Positions 37,384 to 44,924 of a DNA stretch of 64,000 nucleotides are shown piece by piece. A program made the position numbers and the translations under genes. Source of the DNA: Blastococcus colisei (GTDB taxonomy: Bacteria; Actinomycetota; Actinomycetes; Mycobacteriales; Geodermatophilaceae). Where the stretch lies: the NCBI RefSeq assembly GCF_006717095.1, contig NZ_VFQE01000002.1, positions 434,001 to 498,000 of the forward strand. The letters are read 5' to 3'. The number at the start of each line of letters is the position of its first letter. The stretch's first letter is position 1. The notes beneath the pieces were generated by a model. The model was not told the origin of the DNA. It ran no database searches and saw only the letters and a program-made list of their open reading frames with translations.

Positions 37384-38466
37384 TCAGGCGGGGATGGCCG
37401 GGCGGCCGTGCACCCGCTCGACCCACCGCTCCGGGGCGGTGAGCTCCTCGGTCCGCGGCAGGTTCTCCGGGCCCTCCCACACGCGGTTGAAGCCCTCCAT
37501 GCCGACGAGGTCGATGACGCCGCCGACGAAGACGCGCCCCTCGGCGTACTGCTTCATCTTCTGCTCGAGGCCGAGTAGCCGCCGCAGCACTCGGTCCAGC
37601 GGACCGCGGCCCTTGCGGCGCTGGGCGAACCGCTTCCGCAGCGTGCGCACCGACGGGACGACGTCCGGGCCGACGCCGTCCATGACGTACTCGGCGTGCC
37701 CCTCGACCAGGCTCATCACCGCGGTGACCCGGTCGAGGACGGCGCGCTGCTCCGGGTCGCGCACCAGGGCCATCAGCCCCTCGGAGTCGCCGTCCGTGCC
37801 GCGGACGGCGTCGGTGATGCTGCGCAGGACGTCCTGCAGCCGCTCACGGAGAACGTCGGCGGTGAGGTCGGTGGCCTCGACGAACCGGGCGATCTCCGCC
37901 TCGAGGTGGCCCTTCAGCCACGGCACGGCGGTGAACTGCAGCTGGTGGGTGACCTCGTGCAGGCAGACCCACAGCCGGAAGTCGGCGGGGTCGACGCCCA
38001 GCTTCCGTTCGGTCGCGACGATGTTGGGGGCGACCAGCAGCAGGCGGCCGCCGGTGCCGAAGACCTCGTACTGGCCGAGGACCCGCGAGGCGAGGAACGC
38101 CAGGATGCCCCCGGCCTGGACGCCGGTGGCCCGGGAGCCGATGGCGGTGGCGAGTGCGCCCGGACGGGAGTCCTGCTTGGCGGCGAGCGCCTCGACGAGC
38201 GGGTCGAGGAGCACGGCCATCCCGCGCGCGTTGGCGTCGGCCCAGCCGGGTCGGTCGACGACGACGACCTCGGGCACCGGCCCGCCGGGGACCGGGCTCA
38301 TGCCGGTCAGCTTCTCCACGTGCGCGACGGCCACGGCAGCGGCCTCGTGCAGGTCACGGACGACGCCGGCTGCCTCCTCGCGGGTCGTCGACGGCCCCGC
38401 GCTCATCAGCTTGCGGGCCGTGCGTCCGGCGAGGTCCCAGTCGACCATCGAGGAGGCGCTGCTCAT
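37384..38466 (-). CDS. zinc-dependent metallopeptidase-like protein (DUF2342, Rv3626c type)
   Basis: A 360-residue soluble protein of the DUF2342/zincin-like family. HEVTH at 170-174 ([13 protein letters not shown]) is the HExxH zinc motif. A downstream Glu in [11 protein letters not shown] (~250) could be the third ligand. Other family landmarks are [19 protein letters not shown] and the C-terminal [12 protein letters not shown] and [14 protein letters not shown]. It has no signal peptide, so it acts in the cytoplasm. Substrates are not known. It lies between dacB and tilS, as Rv3626c does. Confidence 0.88.
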   Translation of the reverse strand: MSSASSMVDWDLAGRTARKLMSAGPSTTREEAAGVVRDLHEAAAVAVAHVEKLTGMSPVPGGPVPEVVVVDRPGWADANARGMAVLLDPLVEALAAKQDSRPGALATAIGSRATGVQAGGILAFLASRVLGQYEVFGTGGRLLLVAPNIVATERKLGVDPADFRLWVCLHEVTHQLQFTAVPWLKGHLEAEIARFVEATDLTADVLRERLQDVLRSITDAVRGTDGDSEGLMALVRDPEQRAVLDRVTAVMSLVEGHAEYVMDGVGPDVVPSVRTLRKRFAQRRKGRGPLDRVLRRLLGLEQKMKQYAEGRVFVGGVIDLVGMEGFNRVWEGPENLPRTEELTAPERWVERVHGRPAIPA

Positions 38467-38505
38467 CGCCTCACCGTACGCGGGCGAGCGCTCGGAACGC
38501 CCGGG

Positions 38506-39927
38506 TCAGCGGCAGCCGCAGCCGGCCAGCGCCGCGGCGACGGCGTCCAGGGCGCTCTCAGCGGCGAGCTCGCTGCCCGAACCGTCGGCGACGACGGCGA
38601 AGGAGAGCAGTCGCCCGTCGGTGGTGACCACCGTCCCGGCGAGGGCGTGCACGCCCAGCAGCGTCCCGGTCTTGGCCCGGACCGTGCCCGGCGCCGCGCC
38701 GGCATCCCCCCGGTCGAGGAGCGTGCCGTCGTAGCCGGCGACCGGGAGGCCGGACAGCAGCGCCGAGACGTCGTCGAGGCTGCCGTCGGCGGCACTCGTC
38801 ACGACGTCGGTGAGCACACCGGCCGGGACCCGGTTGCTCTGGGACAGGCCACTGCCGTCGGCCAGCGAGGCCCCCGTGACGTCGATGCCCGCATCGGCCA
38901 GGACCTCGGTCACCGCCTGCGCTCCGCCCTCGAAGGTGGCCGGGAGGTCGTTGGCGATCGCAACGTGGCGGGCCAGGGCCTCGGCCAGCATGTTGTCCGA
39001 CATCGACAGCATCTGCTCCACCAGGCGGGCGACCGGCGCCGACTCGACGGTCGCGAGGGTCTCGGCGCCGGCCGGGGCCTCCCCGAGGACCACCGTGGCG
39101 CGGGGGACGCCGAGGGCCTCGGCCAACGCGGAACCGGCGTCGATGCCGGGCTGTCCGCTGCGCGCCTGGGAGCCGGGGCTCACGCGGGCGCCGTCGACGG
39201 CGGTGGCCGTCACCGGCGCGGCGTAGGTGGAGGGCGCGTCGCCGCTGCCCCAGCCCGGCGCGGTGAGTGCGCCGCCGAACAGCGAGCTGTCGACGACGAT
39301 CCGGCTGACCGGGGTGCCGGCCGGCATCGCGGCGACGACCTGGGTGGCGAGGTCGGCCACGGTGGCGGCGCCGGGATAGGTCTGGGAGGGCGAGGTGCGC
39401 GACAGCGTGGGGTCGCCGCCGCCGACCAGGACGACTTCCCCCGGCGTCGAACCGGCGACGACCGTCGTCGTCAGGGTCTCGGCCGGGTCCAGCGAGAGCA
39501 GCGCCGCGGCAGCGGTGAGCAGCTTGGCCGTCGACGCCGGAACGGCGGGGTCGCCGGCGTCCAGATCCAGCAGCACCTCGCCGGTCGCCACGTCGACGAC
39601 CTCGGCCGAGACGCCGGTGCCCAGGCCGGCCGCGGTCAGCAGCGGGGTCAGCTGACTGCTGAGGACGGTGGGGTCGGGCACCGGTGCGTCGGTGCCGAGC
39701 GAGGCCAGGACGGGGGCTGCCTCACCGAGGTCGGGCAGCTCGGCATCGGGGACGGCGACCGCCTCGGTGCCGTCCCCCTCTCCCCCACCGGTGAGCAGCA
39801 GGCCGACGCCGACACCGCCACCGATGAGGAGCAGGACGAGACCGACGACGCCCATCGCGATCCGCCGGCGGAAGCGTCCGGTCTTCGCTGTGACGATCGT
39901 CGAACCACTCGACGCGATGGTGCCCAC
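38506..39927 (-). CDS. dacB: D-alanyl-D-alanine carboxypeptidase/endopeptidase (PBP4, DacB type)
   Basis: Class C low-molecular-mass penicillin-binding protein trimming or cleaving peptidoglycan crosslinks. The 473 residues start with a basic N-terminus and a membrane helix (~22-47) that anchors it outside the cell. All three motifs are present: SxxK with Ser132 and Lys135 (PASTAKLL), SDN ([11 protein letters not shown]) and KTG (RAKTGTLLG). The extra domain between SxxK and SDN identifies the PBP4 type. The GTG start is used. It heads the dacB-DUF2342-tilS-hpt series and is divergent from ppa. Confidence 0.95.
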   Translation of the reverse strand: MGTIASSGSTIVTAKTGRFRRRIAMGVVGLVLLLIGGGVGVGLLLTGGGEGDGTEAVAVPDAELPDLGEAAPVLASLGTDAPVPDPTVLSSQLTPLLTAAGLGTGVSAEVVDVATGEVLLDLDAGDPAVPASTAKLLTAAAALLSLDPAETLTTTVVAGSTPGEVVLVGGGDPTLSRTSPSQTYPGAATVADLATQVVAAMPAGTPVSRIVVDSSLFGGALTAPGWGSGDAPSTYAAPVTATAVDGARVSPGSQARSGQPGIDAGSALAEALGVPRATVVLGEAPAGAETLATVESAPVARLVEQMLSMSDNMLAEALARHVAIANDLPATFEGGAQAVTEVLADAGIDVTGASLADGSGLSQSNRVPAGVLTDVVTSAADGSLDDVSALLSGLPVAGYDGTLLDRGDAGAAPGTVRAKTGTLLGVHALAGTVVTTDGRLLSFAVVADGSGSELAAESALDAVAAALAGCGCR

Positions 39928-39971
39928 CCCCTGGAAGGGACCTCCGCGGATTACGCGGGGTCGCCGTGGGT

Positions 39972-39977
39972 CACACT
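39972..39977 (+). promoter_or_regulatory. candidate -10 element giving a leaderless ppa mRNA
   Basis: CACACT ends 6 nt before the ppa GTG at 39984; no Shine-Dalgarno sequence is seen between them. Confidence 0.3.
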
Positions 39978-39983
39978 AAGCGC

Positions 39984-40478
39984 GTGCAGTTCGACGTGAC
40001 GGTAGAAATCCCGAAGGGCCAGCGGAACAAGTACGAGCTGGACCATGCCACCGGACGCATCCGCTTGGACCGGATGCTGTTCACCTCAACCCGCTATCCG
40101 GCGGACTACGGGTACATCGAGAACACCCTGGGCCAGGACGGCGACCCGCTCGACGCCCTGGTGCTGCTCGAGGAGCCGACGTTCCCCGGGTGCCTGATCA
40201 CCTGCCGGGCCATCGGCATGTTCCGCATGACCGACGAGGCTGGCGGGGACGACAAGGTCCTCACCGTGCCGGCGACCGACCCCCGGATGTCGCACCTCAT
40301 GGACATCACGGACGTGTCGGAGTTCGACCGCCTGGAGATCCAGCACTTCTTCGAGACCTACAAGGACCTCGAGCCCGGCAAGTCCGTCGAGGGCGCCGAG
40401 TGGGTCGGTCGCGAAGAGGCCGAGGCGGAGATCCTGGCCTCGCTCGAGCGCGCGAAGACCGAGGCGCCCCACCACTGA
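39984..40478 (+). CDS. ppa: inorganic pyrophosphatase (soluble, family I)
   Basis: Hydrolyses pyrophosphate released by biosynthesis. GTG 39984 gives 164 residues and the family start [18 protein letters not shown]; six more upstream codons are open but non-homologous. The signature is [10 protein letters not shown] with its metal-binding Asp residues, preceded by [11 protein letters not shown] and followed by [10 protein letters not shown] and [12 protein letters not shown]. It is monocistronic, divergent from dacB and ends at the hairpin 40518-40554. A membrane pyrophosphatase is also encoded at 50-52 kb. Confidence 0.97.
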   Translation: MQFDVTVEIPKGQRNKYELDHATGRIRLDRMLFTSTRYPADYGYIENTLGQDGDPLDALVLLEEPTFPGCLITCRAIGMFRMTDEAGGDDKVLTVPATDPRMSHLMDITDVSEFDRLEIQHFFETYKDLEPGKSVEGAEWVGREEAEAEILASLERAKTEAPHH

Positions 40479-40517
40479 CCCGGGTCCGCCCAGGTCCTCC
40501 GGGTCGCCGAAAGCATC

Positions 40518-40554
40518 GACGGCGGCACACCTCTCCATGAGGTGTGCCGCCGTC
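40518..40554 (+). terminator. ppa terminator
   Basis: A perfect 15-bp stem GACGGCGGCACACCT (40518-40532) with 40540-40554 and a 7-nt loop, 40 nt after the ppa stop codon. Confidence 0.85.
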
Positions 40555-40671
40555 AGGCGTTCCCGGCCACGCCACCATCGCGCGTTCATCGGCGCCACGT
40601 GGAGGCGGCGAGCGACCCGTGGAACGACACAGCCGGCCCGTCCTGGTGGACGAACCGACTGGTGGAGGCTG

Positions 40672-40744
40672 AGCCGCCTGTCGGAATCGAACCGACGACC
40701 TTCTCATTACGAGTGAGATGCTCTACCGACTGAGCTAAGGCGGC
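40672..40744 (-). tRNA. tRNA-Thr (anticodon CGT)
   Basis: A complete cloverleaf on the minus strand. The acceptor arm is GCCGCCT with AGGCGGC, and the D-arm is GCTC...GAGC. The anticodon stem TCTCA/TGAGA has loop CTCGTAA (anticodon CGT, reading ACG), and the T-arm is GTCGG-TTCGATT-CCGAC. It is 73 nt with discriminator U; the 3' CCA is not encoded. It is isolated between ppa and holB. Confidence 0.95.
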
Positions 40745-40802
40745 GGACTGCCCGGACAGCCTACGACACCGCCGCGACCGTTCCGCGCAGGGCCACCGCG
40801 GT

Positions 40803-41981
40803 TCAGGCGGGTAGCCGCAGCGCGACCGTGAGCGCCTCCAGGGCGATCCGCGGCTTCACGTTCTGCTCCAGGGCCAGCCGGCAGTCCAGGACGGCGTCGA
40901 TGCGGCGCAGCGCCCCCTCGGCGCCGATCCGGCGGCTGAGCTCGGCCGCGTCGGCGCGGCGGTCGGGGTGTAGCAGCTGCGGGGGGTCCTCGGCTGCCGC
41001 GTCGAGCACGAGGGCGTCGCGGTACAACCCGGCGAGGTCGACCAGCGCCCGGTCGAGGGAGTCGCGGCCGAGGCGGGTCGCCCGCGACTTCTGCCGCTTC
41101 TCCAGCTCCTTGAGCTGCCCCGCGCCGCGGCTGGCGGCGGCCACCCCGGGGCCGCGGGCGCCCACCCCCAGGCTGGCCTTCACGGCCTCGGTCTCCGCTC
41201 CGTCGAGGACGGCCGAGGCCTCGTCGGCCTCCTCCTGCGCGGCGCCGACCAGGTCGTCGGCGGCGTCGAGGCAGGCGGCGAGCGAGACGAGCTTCAGCGG
41301 GACGTCGAGGACGGCCTTGCGCGCCATCCGGGCGGCCTCGTCGCGGGCCAGCCGGCGGGCCCGCCCGACGTGCCCGGCGGCGGCCGCCGCCGACCACGCC
41401 GCGAGTGCCGGGTCGATGCCGTCCCGCTGGACGAGGACGTCAGCGACTGCCTCCACCGGCGGAGTCCGCAGCGCGACGACCCGGCACCGCGAGCGGATGG
41501 TCACCGGCACGTCGTCGGGGTGCAGGCTGGGCGCGCACAGCAGGAACACCGTGCGTGCCGGGGGCTCCTCGAGCATCTTCAGGACCGTGTTGGACGCCTG
41601 CTCGGTCATCCGGTCCGCGTCCTCCACCAGGACGACCTGCCACCTGCCCTGGGACGGGGCGCGGCCGGCGATCCGGACGATCTCGCGGACCTCGGCGACA
41701 CCGATCGACAGACCTTCGGGGACGACGGTCTGCACGTCGGCGTGGGTGCCGGCCAGCACCGTCCGGCAGGCGTGGCAGGTGCCGTCACCGCCGTCCGGGC
41801 ACTGCAGCGCGGCCGCGAACGCCCGGGCGGCCACCGATCGACCCGAGCCGGGCGGTCCGGTGAAGAGCCAGGCGTGGGTCATCGCCGCCGGGTCGGTCAC
41901 GGCCGAGCGCAGCTCCGCGACGACGGCGCCCTGGCCGACGACCTGCGACCAGACGCCCTCGGCAGCGATGCTGTGGCTCAT
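40803..41981 (-). CDS. holB: DNA polymerase III subunit delta'
   Basis: Clamp-loader subunit. ATG 41981 gives 392 residues; a very long open frame upstream is only antisense or out-of-frame sequence. The AAA+ core shows the P-loop GPPGSGRS (Arg replaces the usual Lys, consistent with a non-hydrolysing delta'), a zinc-type Cys cluster (CPDGG..CHAC), VVLVEDADRMTEQASN and the SRC motif (TIRSRCRVV). The C-terminal half is helical. It lies 20 nt downstream of the MFS-tmk gene, separated by a palindromic repeat, so the two are probably cotranscribed. Confidence 0.93.
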   Translation of the reverse strand: MSHSIAAEGVWSQVVGQGAVVAELRSAVTDPAAMTHAWLFTGPPGSGRSVAARAFAAALQCPDGGDGTCHACRTVLAGTHADVQTVVPEGLSIGVAEVREIVRIAGRAPSQGRWQVVLVEDADRMTEQASNTVLKMLEEPPARTVFLLCAPSLHPDDVPVTIRSRCRVVALRTPPVEAVADVLVQRDGIDPALAAWSAAAAAGHVGRARRLARDEAARMARKAVLDVPLKLVSLAACLDAADDLVGAAQEEADEASAVLDGAETEAVKASLGVGARGPGVAAASRGAGQLKELEKRQKSRATRLGRDSLDRALVDLAGLYRDALVLDAAAEDPPQLLHPDRRADAAELSRRIGAEGALRRIDAVLDCRLALEQNVKPRIALEALTVALRLPA

Positions 41982-41983
41982 GC

Positions 41984-42005
41984 GTGAGCTCGCAAGCTCG
42001 CTCAC
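41984..42005 (-). repeat. intercistronic palindrome between tmk and holB (short copy 3)
   Basis: The minus-strand palindrome GTGAGCGAGCTTGCGAGCTC plus AC overlaps the tmk TGA and ends 2 nt before the holB ATG. It matches the first block of the repeats at 18451-18518 and 30979-31050 but lacks the GGACAGAG and GAGGAG blocks. Confidence 0.7.
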
Positions 42006-44269
42006 GGGTGCAGCTGGGGGGTCGGCCCGGTCTGGGCGTGCGGACGGTGCGCCCCCGACTCGGCGAGCTCCTCGCGCGCCGCCGTGGAGCCGTTGACGCG
42101 CGGCGACGGCCGCTCGCCCTGGGCCAGCTGCTGCAGCGGCAGGCCGGAGAGCAGCTCGGCGACCTGGATCCGGATGGCCGCGGCGATCTGGTCCGGCGAC
42201 TGCCGGGCGTCGAGCACCAGGTAGCGGTCGGGGGCGGCCTCGGCGAGGGCCCTGAACGTCTGGCGGACCCGCTGGTGGAAGTCCAGTGACTCCGACTCGA
42301 GCCGGTCGGCGACGGCCCGTCCGCGGGCACGGGCCAGCCCCACCTCGGGCGGGAGGTCGAGCAGGATCGTGAGGTCGGGACCCAGGCCCTCGGTCGCCCA
42401 GCGCGAGAGCATGCGGACCTCGTCCAGCGGGATCGTGCGGCCGGCGCCCTGGTAGGCCAGGGAGCTGTCGACGAACCGGTCGGTGATGACCACCTCGCCC
42501 GCGTCGAGCGCCGGCCGCAGGACGTCGTGCACGTGCTGGGCGCGGTCGGCGGCGTAGAGCAGTGCCTCCGAGCGCGGGCTGATCCCCACGTGCGCCCGGT
42601 CCAGCACGATGGACCGGATCCCGGCGCCCGACGGCGTCGCCCCCGGCTCGAAGGTGGCCCGCGTGACCAGCCCCTCGTTCGTCAGCCACTCCTGCAGGCG
42701 ACGCACCTGGGTGGACTTCCCGGCGCCCTCGCCCCCTTCGAACGCGATGAGGACACCGCCACCGGCCAGTCGACGTCGGGCGGTGGTGTCGCGGCGCAGC
42801 GCGGTGACGACGTCGGCCAGCAGCGGGACGGGCCGGCCGTCGTCCATCTGGCGGTAGGCGAGCACCCCGACACCCACGGCCAGCAGCCCGGCGACGAACA
42901 GCATGATCCGCTCGCCGCTCAGCGGAACCGTGACGACGCCGAGATCGAGCTGGTGCCGACCGATCAGGCCGACCCCGAAGGGGACGACGGCCAGGGAGAG
43001 GATCAGCGCCGCCCGCACCAGGGACTGCACGATCGCGAACGTCCGGCCGCGGATCTCGTCCTCGACCTCGGTGCCCAGCAGGGTGAAGCCGGCCAGGTAC
43101 GCGATGCCGGCGAAGAAGCCCATGAGGACGACCAGCAGGAGCGCGATCCACAGCGTGAAGGTCCACGACATCAGCAGCACCATCACGCCGGCGACGGCGA
43201 CCGCGAGACCGAAGATGCGCTCGCGGGCGAGGTCGCGGGCGATGCTGGGGCCGAACGCGATGCCGACCCCGAGGCCGACGAAGACCGCGCCGAACAGCAA
43301 TCCGTAGGCGGCCTCGCCACCGCCGAGGGCGTTGGCGAAGGCCTGTCCGGTCGCGATGATCACGCCGGCCGCGGCCATGGCACCGGTGATGCCGATGACC
43401 AGCCCGCGGACCATCGGGGTGTGGCCGGCGAAGGAGAAGCCGTGCGTGAGGGAGCCGAGGAAGCTCTCCTGGGTGGTGACCGCGCCGGCCGCGCGCTTGC
43501 CGCTGATCGACGGCAGGTTCCAGATGACGACGGCGGCGACGAGGAAGGTCAGCGCGTTCACGAAGAGCGCCAGGTCGACCTCGTCGATCCCGGGGAGCAG
43601 TTGCGAGAGCGGACCCCCGAGGGTCGTGAGCACCGCGAAGACGATGGCCGCGAGGACCGGCGTCAGGCCGTAGGTGGTGACCAGGGAGAGCTGGTTGGCC
43701 GGCTCCAGCTGGTCCTTGCGCAGCATGTTCGGGACGGCGGCGTCCTTCGCCGGGATCCAGAACAGGCTGAAGGCCTCGATGAGGAACTGGGCCACGAACA
43801 ACCAGACCAGGTTGTCGACGATCGGGATCGAGGCGAAGAGCCCGAACCGGATGATGTCGGTGATCACCATCGTCTTGCGCCGGTCGAACCGGTCGGCGAA
43901 GGCGCCGGCCAGCGGACCCAGGACGATCGCCGGGAGCAGCCGGAACAGCAGCACGCCGCCGAGCGCGAAGTTGGCGGCGGCGAACCCGTCGACCAGCGAG
44001 GTCGCGGTGGCGGTGATCGCGAGCAGCCCCAGCCAGTCGCCGAAGCTCGACAGGGACATCGACAGCCACAGCTTGCGGAAGTCGCGCACCCGCAGCACGG
44101 CCCGCAGCTTGGCGACCAGGCCGACCGAGCCGACCACGTCGGGGTGGGCGCCCTCGTCGGCGTGCCCGTCGTCCGCGCCGGCGGGGGCACCGGGGTCGAG
44201 TTCCGTCAGCGGCACCGCGGCATCCGCCGGGATCGGCGTGCTTGCAGGCGGCAGGCCGTCGGCCGGCAC
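42002..44269 (-). CDS. tmk: MFS transporter fused to thymidylate kinase
   Basis: A 755-residue two-domain protein. Residues ~55-490 form a 12-helix MFS-like module (RDFRKLWLSMSLSSFGDWLG, the loop AGAFADRFDRRKTMV). Residues ~505-715 form a complete dTMP kinase: P-loop FEGGEGAGKSTQ (~510), DR(F/Y) motif ITDRFVDSSLAYQGAG, and LID region RARGRAVADRLESE. The kinase makes dTDP for DNA synthesis, which fits its place upstream of holB. The transported substrate is unknown. The ~55-residue N-terminus and the tail are Pro/Ala-rich. GTG 44269 is the first start after an in-frame stop. Its TGA lies inside a palindromic repeat. Confidence 0.9.
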   Translation of the reverse strand: MPADGLPPASTPIPADAAVPLTELDPGAPAGADDGHADEGAHPDVVGSVGLVAKLRAVLRVRDFRKLWLSMSLSSFGDWLGLLAITATATSLVDGFAAANFALGGVLLFRLLPAIVLGPLAGAFADRFDRRKTMVITDIIRFGLFASIPIVDNLVWLFVAQFLIEAFSLFWIPAKDAAVPNMLRKDQLEPANQLSLVTTYGLTPVLAAIVFAVLTTLGGPLSQLLPGIDEVDLALFVNALTFLVAAVVIWNLPSISGKRAAGAVTTQESFLGSLTHGFSFAGHTPMVRGLVIGITGAMAAAGVIIATGQAFANALGGGEAAYGLLFGAVFVGLGVGIAFGPSIARDLARERIFGLAVAVAGVMVLLMSWTFTLWIALLLVVLMGFFAGIAYLAGFTLLGTEVEDEIRGRTFAIVQSLVRAALILSLAVVPFGVGLIGRHQLDLGVVTVPLSGERIMLFVAGLLAVGVGVLAYRQMDDGRPVPLLADVVTALRRDTTARRRLAGGGVLIAFEGGEGAGKSTQVRRLQEWLTNEGLVTRATFEPGATPSGAGIRSIVLDRAHVGISPRSEALLYAADRAQHVHDVLRPALDAGEVVITDRFVDSSLAYQGAGRTIPLDEVRMLSRWATEGLGPDLTILLDLPPEVGLARARGRAVADRLESESLDFHQRVRQTFRALAEAAPDRYLVLDARQSPDQIAAAIRIQVAELLSGLPLQQLAQGERPSPRVNGSTAAREELAESGAHRPHAQTGPTPQLHP

Positions 44270-44498
44270 GGTCGTCCCCTCGGCCGGCAGCGCCTCGTCG
44301 GGCGGCGGCGTCGAGGACGTCGGGTCGGACGGAATCGGTGCTCCCGGGTCGGAGGAAGGGTGTGCGGAGCTGTCCCTGGGCGGCCCTCACGTTACCGGTG
44401 GGAGCGGACGATTTCGGCGACTCTCCGCCCAGAGGGTTGACGGACGGCGGCTTTCGCGCCACGGGATGTCCGCGGGATGACTAGGGTCGGAACCGGTA

Positions 44499-44740
44499 GT
44501 GGACCTTCGGCAGACAGCGGACGACGTGACGTCGCACGGCCCCACGCCCGCATGGGACCCGGCCGGCTACCTCCGCTTCGCCGGCGAGCGCGCGCGACCC
44601 TTCGCCGAGCTGGTCGCCTGGATCCATGCCGACGACCCCGCGACGGTGGTGGACCTCGGCTGCGGCGAGGGCAGCCTTGCGGCATCGCTGGTCCGGCGCA
44701 CACGTCACCGGCGTCGACTCCTCCCCGGAGATGCTCGACC
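44499..44740 (+). pseudogene. 5' remnant of a class I SAM methyltransferase (trans-aconitate methyltransferase-like)
   Basis: From GTG 44499 the frame reads WDPAGYLRFAGERARPFAEL and VVDLGCGEGSLAASLVRR, which matches the start and SAM-binding motif I of Tam-like enzymes. After about 44695 the similarity continues only in the next frame (GAHVTGVDSSPEMLD, motif II), so a few codons were lost with a frameshift at a CGGCGC repeat. At ~44740 the similarity stops. Only about 80 of ~260 residues remain, so no active enzyme is made. Confidence 0.8.
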
Positions 44741-44911
44741 CGCAAGGCGCACCCGGGGCTGCTCACCGCGGACATCGACGGTGAGGCCGCATGCGAGGCC
44801 GCCGGGCACCCGGTGGAGTGGGACCCGCCCTTCCCCGGGCACCGGCGGCTCTACGTGGCCGATCCGGTCGGCAACCAGCTGGAGCTGCTCGAGCCGCTCA
44901 GCGAGGACTGA
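44741..44911 (+). pseudogene. 3' remnant of a VOC/glyoxalase-family gene
   Basis: In frame with the stop at 44909-44911 the sequence reads RKAHPGLLTADIDG, AAGHPVEWDPPFPGHRRLY and VADPVGNQLELLEP, the C-terminal half of a vicinal-oxygen-chelate protein with its terminal metal-ligand Glu. There is no start codon or N-terminal half. It directly abuts the methyltransferase remnant in a different frame, so a deletion probably joined two neighbouring genes. topA ends 13 nt further on. Confidence 0.75.
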
Positions 44912-44924
44912 ACGGGCCCGGCGA

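Noticed and set aside
41982-44462. Upstream in-frame extension of holB making a 1,219-residue protein
   Set aside because: The extension is the tmk coding strand read in another frame; HolB similarity begins at ATG 41981.
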